From Bradyrhizobium lablabi (GTDB lineage: Bacteria; Pseudomonadota; Alphaproteobacteria; Rhizobiales; Xanthobacteraceae), in contig NZ_LT670844.1 of NCBI RefSeq assembly GCF_900141755.1, forward strand, positions 1 through 64,000: DNA of 64,000 nt. Direction: 5' to 3'. Both the position numbers and the translations under genes were made by a program. The notes beneath the pieces were generated by a model. It was given only the letters and a program-made list of their open reading frames with translations, ran no database searches and had not been told where the DNA came from. This document shows, piece after piece, positions 43,202 through 52,133 of this stretch (within the stretch, counting starts at the first letter, position 1; each line of letters starts with the position of its first letter).

Positions 43202-43419
43202 GGGCGCGGCGGTCGGTGACCGCCAAGACGTCCGACGCCACCGATCAAGCTATCGCCCGCGATGCATGGGGCAATCACCAACTCTGCGCCGTTGGGATTG
43301 TCAGATACAAAGACGGCAATGGGGTCGCTCGCGACACCGGATTTTTTCGAGTTCTCGACGACGATGGCGGGAGCTTCGTTCTCTCCCCGCATGACGCGAA
43401 GATGGAATACCAAGACTAG
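43202..43419 (+). pseudogene. Fragment of a small orphan gene
   Basis: The frame reads NHQLCAVGIVRYKDGNGVAR, DTGFFRVLDDDGGSFVLSPH, DAKMEYQD to a stop at 43417-43419. The YKDGNG...TGF.R...EYQD pattern is that of a short orphan protein type; an own start with ribosome site is not visible (open frame back to 43120, opposite to the zinc-ribbon gene), so it is best taken as 5'-truncated. Confidence 0.4.
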
Positions 43420-43600
43420 CCGGAACCGCTCGCGGAGCGATAGCGGTGGCGGATAAGCCGGACATCAGTCTTCATCCCGGTTCCGAAAAGCCCGGCGATC
43501 TTGGCCCCACGTTAGGCCCCAAACAACAGCCGACAGCGTCAACCCGCACACAACACGGGCCTATGGATAACCAGCTAAGTATCTGAAAAACCAGATGGGG

Positions 43601-43632
43601 AGCCACATCGCCGCATGGGCCGCGATGTGGCT
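43601..43632. terminator. Hairpin joined to tRNA-Ser half (site 2)
   Basis: AGCCACATCGC and GCGATGTGGCT with a 10-base loop. On the minus strand it comes 7 bases after the tRNA-Ser half and is followed by CCCCATCTGGTTTTTCAG, so terminator-like. Stem sequence is unrelated to that at site 1. Confidence 0.65.
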
Positions 43633-43639
43633 ATTCGTC

Positions 43640-43678
43640 TTTCAAGACCGGTGCCTTAAACCACTCGGCCACCCTTCC
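43640..43678 (-). other. tRNA-Ser 5'-half remnant (site 2)
   Basis: GGAAGGGTGGCCGAGTGG then TTTAAGGCACCGGTCTTGAAA on the minus strand, ending after the anticodon loop exactly as at site 1. One base differs (T for C in the D-arm region). With site 1 it brackets 4.2 kb. Confidence 0.8.
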
Positions 43679-44040
43679 GTCCTTGGCACATCAATCATCT
43701 GGCCGTCGGAAGATCAAGAACGGGGTTGGCGCGGGATCCAATTTGGTCCGACCGCTTTCGTGTGTTCAGCTTGGCCCGAACCTCAAATTGTTTCTCGGCC
43801 CCCGTCGTCGACGTAGTTGCCCGGTGATTGCGAGCATTGACGGAGCGGCCTTGAGGGAGGCGCTGTTCCGGTTGTGTCAGGGGTTCGGATTTCCCCTCAT
43901 CCGGACCCGGCCGCGGCCTGACGCGGTTCATTGATATGGGCGCTGCGTGCCGCTCGACGGTGATTTTGAAGGTTCCCGATCGCGGCGCGGACATTCCGAA
44001 TGCCGCCTCGATCCCGAGGCAGACGTCGCCGGGGGTGGAA
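43679..44040. other. Intergenic stretch, nothing identified
   Basis: Short frames on both strands without starts or family likeness. No further tRNA part was found that would complete the serine tRNA. Confidence 0.35.
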
Positions 44041-44157
44041 CTAGCTGAACGCGATCGCAAGCAAGCTCGAGCACAAAACCACGAAACCGGCCGCGGTTAG
44101 CGCGAGGAAGCCGTCCGATACGACATCGTGGGTCACGAGATCATGGGTTCGCATCAT
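44041..44157 (-). CDS. Putative 38-residue membrane miniprotein
   Basis: MMRTHDLVTHDVVSDG followed by the hydrophobic FLALTAAGFVVLCSSLLAIA: a short polar head and one membrane segment. AGGTG lies just before the start. The size and pattern fit a genuine small membrane protein; function unknown. Confidence 0.4.
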   Translation of the reverse strand: MMRTHDLVTHDVVSDGFLALTAAGFVVLCSSLLAIAFS

Positions 44158-44244
44158 ACACCTGCCACTCTCAATGCTGGTCCGACTTCATTGAAGTTTT
44201 CGGAATCGCTTCTTTAAAGAGGTAGCTCCGTGGCTTCGCGGAAC

Positions 44245-44334
44245 TCAGGCCCTTGAACGAAAGCCATCAAACGCGTGGGCAATGAAGATGCCGGCGCTCA
44301 TCAGGCCCAAAACAGCAGTAACCGTCTCGATCAT
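44245..44334 (-). CDS. Putative 29-residue membrane miniprotein
   Basis: MIETVTAVLGLMSAGIFIAH then AFDGFRSRA: one membrane helix with a charged tail. GGAAG stands six to seven bases before the ATG. I recall near-identical miniproteins in Bradyrhizobium genomes, always of about 30 residues. Function unknown. The longer frame to 44514 has non-protein-like codons ahead of this start. Confidence 0.5.
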   Translation of the reverse strand: MIETVTAVLGLMSAGIFIAHAFDGFRSRA

Positions 44335-44663
44335 CGCAAACTTCCTTTGCGCCCCGGGTCGGACAGAACGACTGCCACGTTGCACAGTCAAAAGGATTCC
44401 ATCGCTAAAACGAGAATCGAATCTGACTGATGATTTCGGGCAACAGATTCGTGCCAGAACCGAACAATTCCGACGCGGCGGCGCCGTAAACCGACGGGCC
44501 GCCATCGCAACCATTGATTCACTACGCCTGCGCTCTCCCCATTTCCGCCGTGTTCGCGCCGCGGTATGTTAATACGTTGATGCGGAAGTGGGCGCATCGG
44601 GGGCGTATGGCGGCCGAGCACCTCGAAGTAGGCGTGCGGCCGGCGGAATGGTATTTGGGGCGT

Positions 44664-45617
44664 ATGGGGATTCGACGGCCAGATCAGATTCTGCTGATGG
44701 CGCGAAGCGCGGTCGCCGTGGCGGCATGCCTTGCGCTCGCCAATTGCGCCTCGTCGGGTAAATTCGCGAGCCGCGTCGATCCCAGATACGGCGTTTCCTC
44801 CAGTCCCCGGGTGGTCGCGTTTGGTGAACCGGTGCCGAAGGGTGGCGGCGTCTACCGCATCGGCAAGCCCTATACCGTTGCAGGCCGGGTCTACGTGCCG
44901 GAAGAAGATGTCAATTATCGCGAGGAGGGGCTTGCCTCCTGGTACGGCGATGATTTCCACGGCCGGCTTACCGCCAATGGCGAAGTGTTCGACATGGCGT
45001 CACTGACGGCGGCTCACCCAACCCTGCCGATGCCGTGCTATGCGCGGGTGACCAACCTCAGCAATGGCAAGTCGCTGGTCGTTCGTGTCAATGACCGCGG
45101 ACCCTACCACGGCAACCGGCTCATCGATGTCTCGAATAAAGCCGCTGAACTCCTTGAATTCAAAGGAAATGGCGTGGCGCGCGTGCGGGTCGAATATGTC
45201 GGCCGCGCACCGCTCGAAGGCTCCGACGACCGTCAGCTGATAGCAACCTTGCGGACCGGCGCGCCGGCGCCGTCGCCCTCGATGGTGCGGGTGGCGTCCG
45301 CCCGTCCGTTTGTTCCGGAGATTCCGTCGAACGGCCGCCCGATCCGGGGCGAAGTGCCGCTGCCGGAGGGCCGGCCCTACAGCCTCGGCAACAGCTCGGC
45401 CGACCTTGCCTCGATCAACGCGACATCGGAGATGTCGGCTTCGGCGCGTGGCCGTTCGAGCGGCCGCATGCGCGAAAATCAGCGCGCAGTGTCCTATGAA
45501 AATGACGATCGGTATACGGCGGATGCCTCCGATGCCGATGCCAGGTCCGTCAGCGCTTATGCCCCGGTCGATCCGCGCGGCCCGAGCGAATTGCTGGCCG
45601 GACGCGGGCTCTATTGA
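44664..45617 (+). CDS. rlpA: Septal ring lytic transglycosylase RlpA-type lipoprotein
   Basis: About 317 residues. The N-terminus is a lipoprotein signal with lipobox LANC. The double-psi beta-barrel follows: EGLASWYGDDFHGRLTANGE, MASLTAAHPTLPMPCYARVT and RVNDRGPYHGNRLIDVSNKA, with the catalytic-type Asp in NDRGPY and His in AAHPTLP. The C-terminal 130 residues are low-complexity and lack a clear SPOR domain. Start unclear: ATG at 44664 or 44697 fits the signal; the frame is open to 44514. RlpA cleaves naked glycan strands at the division site. Upstream of the dacC-tmk region, consistent with cell wall context. Confidence 0.85.
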   Translation: MGIRRPDQILLMARSAVAVAACLALANCASSGKFASRVDPRYGVSSSPRVVAFGEPVPKGGGVYRIGKPYTVAGRVYVPEEDVNYREEGLASWYGDDFHGRLTANGEVFDMASLTAAHPTLPMPCYARVTNLSNGKSLVVRVNDRGPYHGNRLIDVSNKAAELLEFKGNGVARVRVEYVGRAPLEGSDDRQLIATLRTGAPAPSPSMVRVASARPFVPEIPSNGRPIRGEVPLPEGRPYSLGNSSADLASINATSEMSASARGRSSGRMRENQRAVSYENDDRYTADASDADARSVSAYAPVDPRGPSELLAGRGLY

Positions 45618-46558
45618 GCCGCTCTTAGGAACGCGATCAGCGCCGCGTTGACCTCCGCGGCGCGTTCCTGCTGCACCCAGTGTCCGGCCCCCTCGATGAT
45701 GAGCTTGCGTTTGAGGTTGGGCAGCACCCGTTCCATGTCGGCAATACGCTTGCCGCCGATCAGGCCGGTAACGACGGAGTCCTTGGATCCCGCAATGAAC
45801 AGCGACGGCTGATGGATTTGCGCGCCCTGCCACGGCGCGGTCAGTTCCCAATTGCGGTCGAGGTTGCGGTACCAGTTGAGGCCGCCCCGGAACCCGGACT
45901 TTTGGTAGGCTTCGGTGAAATAACTAAGGTCGGCTTCGCCGAGCCAATCCGGCCGCGGGCGATCGGCGCACGGGTTGCCGAGAAATCCCTTGCCATCCTC
46001 GACAAACAGGGAAGCCGCCGCATCGGAGAAGCCGCGCCCGAGCAGGGTTCGCATGGTCAAGCCGACGTCGCGCTCGAGTTCGGCTTCAGCGACGCCGGGC
46101 GCCTGAAAATATTGCCAATAGAAATTGGTGATGCCACCGTCGCGCAAGGTCTTGAGCGGCCGGCCCCGCCCGCGGGAAGGCGGGGGAACGCTCAGGCCCG
46201 CTACCGCTGAGAAAACATCGGGGCGGAACAGCGCCGCGTGCCAGGCAACCGGCGCGCCCCAGTCATGGCCGACAATGGCGGCGCGCTTTTCCCCAAGCGC
46301 TGCAACCAGCGCGACCATGTCGCCCACGGTATCGAACAGGCTGTACGCCAGGATATCGGCCGGCGCGCTGGTTCGTCCAAACCCCCGCATGTCCGGCGCG
46401 ACAACACGAAAGCCTGCCGCTGCGATCGCCGGAATCTGATGCCGCCAGGAATAGGAAAGTTCCGGCCAGCCATGGCACAGCAGCACCAGCGGGCCTTCGC
46501 CCTGTTCGAGCAGGAAGATCTCGATATCGTTGGCGGAAATGGTGCGTGAGGTGAGCAT
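45611..46558 (-). CDS. Alpha/beta hydrolase, epoxide hydrolase type
   Basis: 315 residues. HGWPELSYSWRHQ (oxyanion hole), VGHDWGAPVAWH (nucleophile Asp99, so a hydrolase of the epoxide/haloalkane type rather than an esterase), a cap domain with Tyr residues (FYWQYF and EAYQKSGFRGGLNWYRN) that could polarise an epoxide, and the late EGAGHWVQQE His. The start at 46558 has GGCGGA upstream; 46600 is an alternative. Converges with rlpA with a 7-base overlap. Confidence 0.85.
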   Translation of the reverse strand: MLTSRTISANDIEIFLLEQGEGPLVLLCHGWPELSYSWRHQIPAIAAAGFRVVAPDMRGFGRTSAPADILAYSLFDTVGDMVALVAALGEKRAAIVGHDWGAPVAWHAALFRPDVFSAVAGLSVPPPSRGRGRPLKTLRDGGITNFYWQYFQAPGVAEAELERDVGLTMRTLLGRGFSDAAASLFVEDGKGFLGNPCADRPRPDWLGEADLSYFTEAYQKSGFRGGLNWYRNLDRNWELTAPWQGAQIHQPSLFIAGSKDSVVTGLIGGKRIADMERVLPNLKRKLIIEGAGHWVQQERAAEVNAALIAFLRAAQ

Positions 46559-46716
46559 CGCGTTTCCGCCCTGTTTGAAGGATTTTGTTGCGACATCCAT
46601 TGTGCAACACTCTAAGGTTGTTTGGCCGCCGCCGCAATCGGCCGCCGCGATGGTCGGGCAAAACCTGTGTTGTTGGCAGTACTTCCAACTGTTAGAACGC
46701 CGGCTTCAAGGCAGTG

Positions 46717-47976
46717 ATGATGGCAACCGAAGTTTCACCGCAGCGCACATTTTGGCCGGCGACGGGACGCCGCCGGCATGGCCTGATCGCGGCCCTGGTC
46801 GTTGCGGCCGTGGCGTGGGGTGGGGTGGTCTACGCCGCCAACCAGAGCGTCCAGGGCGCCAAGAAGGAGGAGGGCGGTTTCGACGGCGATGCGCCGACCG
46901 CGATCCTGATTGAAGCCAGCAGCGGCAGCGTGCTCTGGGAGAAGAACGCCGATGAGATGCGGGCGCCGTCGAGCATGATGAAGCTGATGACGGCCGAGGT
47001 GGTGTTCCACGCCATCAAGCAGGGCGACATCAAACTGACCGACGAATATCACGTCAGCGAAAACGCCTGGCGGAAAGGCGGGGCGCCTTCGGGCACGTCG
47101 ACCATGTTTGCCGCCATCCACAGCAAGATCGCCGTCGACGATCTGCTGCATGGCGCCATCATTCCAAGCGGCAACGATGCCTGCATCGTGCTGGCGGAGG
47201 GGATCGCCGGCGATGAGCGCGCCTTCGCGGATAGCATGACCAAGCGCGCGCGCGAACTCGGCATGACGCAATCGACCTTTGGTAATTCCAACGGACTGCC
47301 CGACCCCGCCAACAAGATGACCGTGCGCGACCTGGCAAAGCTCGCGCGCTACGTCATCCTGACCTATCCCGAATTCTACAAATTGTTCGGCGAGAAGGAA
47401 TTCACCTGGAACAAGATCCGACAGCAGAACCGCAATCCGCTGTTGAATTCGCTCGAGGGCGCCGATGGGCTGAAGACCGGATACACCAAGGAGGGCGGCT
47501 ACGGCATGGTCGGCTCCGCCGTGCAAAACGGCATCCGGCTGATCGTCGTCGTCAACGGCCTCGAAGATCCCGACGACCGCGCCACCGAGGCCAAGAAAAT
47601 GCTGGAATGGGGATTCCGCAGTTTCGAGGCGCGGACATTGTTCGCAGCCGAGCAGCCGGTCGGCTATGCCAAGGTGTTTGGCGGCGACAGCCGCTCGGTG
47701 AAGCTTTCAAGCCCCGAACCGATCAAGGTGATGGTACCGAAGAACGGCAGCGAAAAGCTGATCGCGCGCGTGGTCTATAATGGTCCGGTGAAGGCGCCGA
47801 TCGAGCCCGGCCAGCCGGTCGGCGTCGTCAGGGTGTGGCGGGGCACGAACCTCGCGGTGGAGGCGCCGGTCTATGCGGCAGAAGCGGTGGGCAGGGGATC
47901 GACGATGCGGCGGGCGATCGACGGCGCGAGCGAACTCGTGATTGGAATGTTTCGCGCCGGCGCCGAGAAACTCTGA
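46717..47976 (+). CDS. D-alanyl-D-alanine carboxypeptidase (class C PBP5/6 type)
   Basis: About 419 residues. One N-terminal hydrophobic segment (22-42) anchors or exports it. The peptidase_S11 active-site motifs are all present: SSMMK (Ser86, Lys89), SGN (151-153) and KTG (253-255). A C-terminal PBP5_C beta domain (about 290-385) and a final amphipathic helix (RRAIDGASELVIGMFRAG) for membrane attachment follow. Start at 46717 or 46720, both after AAGG. First gene of dacC-tmk-holB; tmk starts two bases after its stop. Confidence 0.92.
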   Translation: MMATEVSPQRTFWPATGRRRHGLIAALVVAAVAWGGVVYAANQSVQGAKKEEGGFDGDAPTAILIEASSGSVLWEKNADEMRAPSSMMKLMTAEVVFHAIKQGDIKLTDEYHVSENAWRKGGAPSGTSTMFAAIHSKIAVDDLLHGAIIPSGNDACIVLAEGIAGDERAFADSMTKRARELGMTQSTFGNSNGLPDPANKMTVRDLAKLARYVILTYPEFYKLFGEKEFTWNKIRQQNRNPLLNSLEGADGLKTGYTKEGGYGMVGSAVQNGIRLIVVVNGLEDPDDRATEAKKMLEWGFRSFEARTLFAAEQPVGYAKVFGGDSRSVKLSSPEPIKVMVPKNGSEKLIARVVYNGPVKAPIEPGQPVGVVRVWRGTNLAVEAPVYAAEAVGRGSTMRRAIDGASELVIGMFRAGAEKL

Positions 47977-47977
47977 G

Positions 47978-48670
47978 ATGGCCGAAGCAGCGGTCAAACG
48001 AACTCCTGGGCGCGGACGATTTATCACCTTTGAGGGTGGCGAGGGCTCCGGCAAATCGACCCAGATCAAAACGCTGGCGGAGCGCCTGAATGCCGCCAAG
48101 CTGCGCGCCATCGTCACCCGCGAACCCGGCGGATCGCCGGGGGCTGAGGTGATCCGGCATCTCGTGCTGTCCGGCATGGGCAAGTTATTGGGCCCTGATG
48201 CGGAAACATTGTTGTTTGCGGCCGCGCGCGACGACCATGTCCGCACCGTGATCAAGCCGGCACTCAGCCAGGGAATCTGGGTGCTGTGCGACCGCTTTTC
48301 GGATTCGACGCGGGCCTATCAGGGCAGCATGGGGAAGGTCGCGCCTGAGGTTCTGAATGCGATGGAGCGGGTCACCATCGGTGATCTCAAGCCGGATTTG
48401 ACCATCATTCTCGATATCCCGGTCGAAATCGGCATCGAGCGCGCGGCCGCGCGCCGCGGCGCTGGCGCACCCGACAGATTCGAAGCGGAAAATCTCAAAT
48501 TTCACCAGGATTTGCGCGAGGCCTACCGGCAGATCGCAGCCCGCGAGCCGGAGCGCTGCGTGCTGATCGATGCCAATGCTGACGCCGCCACGGTAGCCGC
48601 CCACGTCTGGACCGCCTTGCGGGACCGTTTCTTCACGAGCAGCACTGAAAATGTGGCCAGTTCGGCATGA
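47978..48670 (+). CDS. tmk: Thymidylate kinase
   Basis: 230 residues. P-loop GGEGSGKST (20-28), the DR(F/Y) motif in LCDRFSDSTRAYQGS, and a LID segment RRGAGAPDRFE. It phosphorylates dTMP to dTDP for DNA synthesis. The start at 47978 lies 2 bases after the dacC stop, and its own end overlaps holB by 4 bases, so translation is probably coupled. Confidence 0.96.
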   Translation: MAEAAVKRTPGRGRFITFEGGEGSGKSTQIKTLAERLNAAKLRAIVTREPGGSPGAEVIRHLVLSGMGKLLGPDAETLLFAAARDDHVRTVIKPALSQGIWVLCDRFSDSTRAYQGSMGKVAPEVLNAMERVTIGDLKPDLTIILDIPVEIGIERAAARRGAGAPDRFEAENLKFHQDLREAYRQIAAREPERCVLIDANADAATVAAHVWTALRDRFFTSSTENVASSA

Positions 48671-49707
48671 GCGCCCGTCAGGTCGAGCCGCAGATCTCCG
48701 CCGTGCATCCGCGCGAAACCACCGCGCTGTTCGGGCACGGCGAGGCCGAGGCGGCGTTATTGAATGCCTACCGCAGCGGACGCATTCCGCATGCCTGGCT
48801 GATTGGCGGCGCGGCTGGCATCGGCAAAGCGACGCTCGCCTATCGTATGGCGCGCTTCGTGCTCACCCATCGCAATCCGCTAGCACCTGACGTGCAGCGC
48901 GCCGAGACGCTTTGGGTCGATCCGTCCGATCCGGTCGCGCGCCATGTCTCCGCCGGCGCCCATGGCGGGCTGCTCACGCTGCAGCGGACCCACAACGACA
49001 AGGGCGTGCTGCGAACCGTGATTACCGTCGACGAGACGCGCGAGACGATTTCGTTCTTCGGCTCGACCGCGGCGGTCGATGGCTGGCGGGTGTGCATCGT
49101 CGACACTGTCGATGAGCTCAATCCCAACGCCGCCAACGCGCTTCTGAAAATTCTCGAGGAGCCGCCGCGGCAATCGCTGTTTCTGCTCGTCAGCCATCAG
49201 CCGGCGCGGGTGCTGCCGACCATCCTGTCACGCTGCCGAAAACTGCCGCTGCGGCCGCTCGCGACCGGCGATGTGATGCGCGCGGCGGCCGAGGCCGCAC
49301 GCCTCGAGGCCGATGATCCCGCGCTGGCGGAGGCAGCGGAAGCCGCCGAGGGCAGTGTCGCCCGCGCGCTGACGCTGATGGGCGGCGATGCCCTAAAACT
49401 TCAGCAGCGGACCGCGGCGCTGCTGGCGAGCTTGCCGCGGGTCGATCCGCGTGAACTTCATGCGTTGGGCGACGCGCTCGGCGGCAGCGACCGGGTAGCG
49501 CTGGCGGCGTTCATCGACAGCGTCGATCGCTGGGTGGCCGAGCGCCTGCGCGGCAGCGACCCCAATGCGAACCTTGCCCGCCTTGCACGGCTGGCGGAGG
49601 TGTGGGAAAAGATCAACGGCGCCGCGCGCGACACCGCAGACTATAATCTGGAGCGAAAGCCGCTGGTTTTCTCGGTGTTCGGGCTGCTTGCGGAGGCGAC
49701 CGGCTGA
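48667..49707 (+). CDS. holB: DNA polymerase III delta' subunit
   Basis: 346 residues. AAA+ clamp-loader domain with P-loop GGAAGIGKAT (48-57), and the sensor/lid region VDTVDELNPNAANALLKILE, EPP, LLVSHQPARVLPTILSRCRK. The C-terminal collar helices follow. Delta' is part of the clamp loader that places the beta clamp on DNA. The tmk-holB-metG-tatD order is common in alphaproteobacteria. Confidence 0.94.
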   Translation: MSARQVEPQISAVHPRETTALFGHGEAEAALLNAYRSGRIPHAWLIGGAAGIGKATLAYRMARFVLTHRNPLAPDVQRAETLWVDPSDPVARHVSAGAHGGLLTLQRTHNDKGVLRTVITVDETRETISFFGSTAAVDGWRVCIVDTVDELNPNAANALLKILEEPPRQSLFLLVSHQPARVLPTILSRCRKLPLRPLATGDVMRAAAEAARLEADDPALAEAAEAAEGSVARALTLMGGDALKLQQRTAALLASLPRVDPRELHALGDALGGSDRVALAAFIDSVDRWVAERLRGSDPNANLARLARLAEVWEKINGAARDTADYNLERKPLVFSVFGLLAEATG

Positions 49708-49773
49708 CAGGCCGGTTTAGCCAGACCGTATCACCACACGTCGTTTGAAGAGCGATGAAAGGCCTTCGCAATT

Positions 49774-51339
49774 ATGGCGAATGCGACCAATTTGCCCCGT
49801 GAGACCTTCTACATCACGACCGCGATCGCGTATCCCAATGGCGTGCCGCATATTGGCCACGCCTACGAGGCGATCGCGACCGATGCGTTGGCGCGCTTTG
49901 CGCGGCTCGACGGCAAGGATGTTTTCTTCCTCACCGGCACCGACGAACACGGGCTGAAGATGGCCCAGACCGCGGAGGCCGAAAATCTACCGACGATGCA
50001 GGTCGCAACCCGCAATGCGCAGCGCTTCAAGGACATGGACGAGCGGCTGAACGTCTCGTTCGACCGCTTCATCCGCACCACCGAACCGGCGCATCATCGC
50101 TCGGTTCAGGTGGTCTGGAATCGCATGCAGCAGGCCGGCGACATCTACATCGACACTTACGCCGGCTGGTATTCGGTGCGCGATGAGGCCTATTACGCCG
50201 AAGAGGAAACCGTTGTCGGCGACGACAAGGTGCGCCGTGGCCCACAGGGCACTCCGGTCGAATGGGTCGAGGAGAAGAGTTATTTCTTTAAATTGTCCGC
50301 TTATCAGGACAAGCTTCTGGCACTTTACGAGAGCCAGCCGGATTTCATCGGACCGGATTCGCGGCGTAACGAGGTCATCAGTTTCGTCAAGGGCGGATTG
50401 CGGGATTTGTCGATTTCGCGCACGACGTTCGACTGGGGCGTCAAGGTGCCGAACGATCCCGAGCACGTGATGTATGTCTGGGTCGACGCGCTGACCAACT
50501 ACATCACCGGCGTCGGCTTTCCCGACGAGGGCGATAGCAACTGGCGTCATTGGCCGGCCGACGTTCACATCATCGGCAAGGACATCATCCGTTTTCACGC
50601 GGTGTACTGGCCGGCCTTCCTGATGTCGGCGCGCATTGCCGTGCCGAAGCGGGTTTATGCGCACGGCTTCCTGTTCAGCCGCGGTGAAAAAATGTCGAAG
50701 TCGCTCGGCAATGTCGTCGACCCCTTCAACCTGGCCGACCAGTATGGCGTCGATCAGGTGCGCTATTTCTTCTTGCGCGAGGTGCCGTTCGGCCAGGACG
50801 GCAACTATAATCACGAGGCGATTGTCGCGCGCATCAATGCCGATCTCGCCAACGATCTCGGCAACCTGGCGCAACGTTCGCTGTCCATGATTGCAAAACA
50901 GTATCAGGGCGTGTTGCCCGAGCCCGGCGCCTTCACCGACAACGACAAGGCGATCCTGGCGCAGGCCGACGGCATGATCGCGCTCGCCCGGACCGCGATG
51001 GCGACGCAGCAGATTCATCAGGCGCTCAATGCCGTGTGGGCGGTGGTTGCCGAAGCCAACCGCTACTTCGCGGGCGAGGCACCCTGGGCGCTGGCGAAGA
51101 CCGATCCGGCGCGTCAGGCAACGGTGCTTTATGTCACCGCTGAAGTCGTGCGCCAGATCGCTATTTTGGCGCAACCCGTAATGCCGGAATCATCAGCGAA
51201 ATTACTGGACAGTCTCGGCATCCCGCAAGGCGCGCGCGATTTTGCGGCCCTCGGCGGTGCGACCCGCATCAAGCCCGGGACCGTGCTGCCGGCGCCCGTG
51301 CCGGTATTTCCACGCTACGTCGAACCGACGGCGGCTTGA
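49774..51339 (+). CDS. metG: Methionyl-tRNA synthetase
   Basis: 521 residues. Class I signature HIGH in VPHIGHAYE (26-29) and KMSKS in [10 protein letters not shown] (about 306-310), with the usual [11 protein letters not shown] near residue 50 and the anticodon-binding helical domain after 370. It lacks the C-terminal tRNA-binding extension found in some other bacteria. The start has a GGCCTT region upstream and fits the family N-terminus. Confidence 0.96.
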   Translation: MANATNLPRETFYITTAIAYPNGVPHIGHAYEAIATDALARFARLDGKDVFFLTGTDEHGLKMAQTAEAENLPTMQVATRNAQRFKDMDERLNVSFDRFIRTTEPAHHRSVQVVWNRMQQAGDIYIDTYAGWYSVRDEAYYAEEETVVGDDKVRRGPQGTPVEWVEEKSYFFKLSAYQDKLLALYESQPDFIGPDSRRNEVISFVKGGLRDLSISRTTFDWGVKVPNDPEHVMYVWVDALTNYITGVGFPDEGDSNWRHWPADVHIIGKDIIRFHAVYWPAFLMSARIAVPKRVYAHGFLFSRGEKMSKSLGNVVDPFNLADQYGVDQVRYFFLREVPFGQDGNYNHEAIVARINADLANDLGNLAQRSLSMIAKQYQGVLPEPGAFTDNDKAILAQADGMIALARTAMATQQIHQALNAVWAVVAEANRYFAGEAPWALAKTDPARQATVLYVTAEVVRQIAILAQPVMPESSAKLLDSLGIPQGARDFAALGGATRIKPGTVLPAPVPVFPRYVEPTAA

Positions 51340-51353
51340 ACGGAACAAGCCAG

Positions 51354-52133
51354 ATGCTCGTCGACAGCCACTGCCATCTCGATTTTCCCGACTTCGCCGA
51401 TGACCTCGACGGCATCGTGGCGCGGGCAGATGCCGCCGGCATCGGGCGCATCCTCACCATTTCGACGCGGGTGCGGCGGCTCGGCGAGCTATTGAACATC
51501 GCCGGGCGGTATCCAAACGTCTATTGCTCGGTCGGTACCCATCCGCATCATGCGGATGAGGAAGACGGCATCCCCAGTGACGAACTGATCGAGCTGACGC
51601 GGCATCCCAAGGTGGTGGCTTTGGGCGAAGCTGGGCTCGATAATTTCTACGACAACGGCTCGCCCGAAGCGCAGGAGCGCGGATTTCGCGCTCATATCGC
51701 AGCCGCCCGTGCGACTGGCCTGCCGCTGGTCATTCACACCCGCGAGGCCGACGAGGGGTGCGGCCGCATTCTCGAAGACGAAATGCAAAAGGGATCGTTT
51801 CGCGCCGTGCTGCATTGTTACACAGGCGGGCGAGAGCTGGCGATGAAGGCGATTTCCTTGGGGCTCTCGATCTCGTTCACGGGCATTTTGACATTCAAGA
51901 AATCGCAGGCCTTGCGCGATCTCGCGGCCGAACTTCCGGCCGACCGCATCATGGTCGAGACCGACGCGCCGTATCTGGCGCCCGGCAAATTCCGCGGCAA
52001 GCGCAACGAGCCGTCTTACGTGGTCGAGATCGCAAGAGTCCTGGCGGAAACCCGCGGCGTCTCGCTCGAAGAGATTTCGCGCCAGACCACGGAGAATTTC
52101 TTTCGCCTATTTTCAAAAGTGCCGGCTGCATGA
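51354..52133 (+). CDS. TatD-family metal-dependent DNase/hydrolase
   Basis: 259 residues. VDSHCHLDF (metal HxH at the N-terminus), SVGTHPHHADEED, ALGEAGLDNFYD (Glu), VIHTREADEG, VLHCYTGG and VETDAPYLAP (Asp) give the full set of TatD metal ligands. The ATG at 51354 (GGAACAAG upstream) is chosen; a TTG at 51336 overlaps the metG stop. Its own stop overlaps the next gene start by four bases. Confidence 0.93.
   Translation: MLVDSHCHLDFPDFADDLDGIVARADAAGIGRILTISTRVRRLGELLNIAGRYPNVYCSVGTHPHHADEEDGIPSDELIELTRHPKVVALGEAGLDNFYDNGSPEAQERGFRAHIAAARATGLPLVIHTREADEGCGRILEDEMQKGSFRAVLHCYTGGRELAMKAISLGLSISFTGILTFKKSQALRDLAAELPADRIMVETDAPYLAPGKFRGKRNEPSYVVEIARVLAETRGVSLEEISRQTTENFFRLFSKVPAA

Noticed and set aside
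39457..43678. The serine tRNA pieces as functional tRNA genes
   Set aside because: Both stop after the anticodon loop; no 3' half, variable arm or acceptor complement follows.
49987..51174. 395-codon minus-strand frame within metG
   Set aside because: Antisense shadow of a clear methionyl-tRNA synthetase with both class I signatures.
51758..52129. Upstream extension of the MBL-fold gene
   Set aside because: This part is antiphase within tatD; the ATG at 52130 with 4-base overlap fits the family N-terminus.
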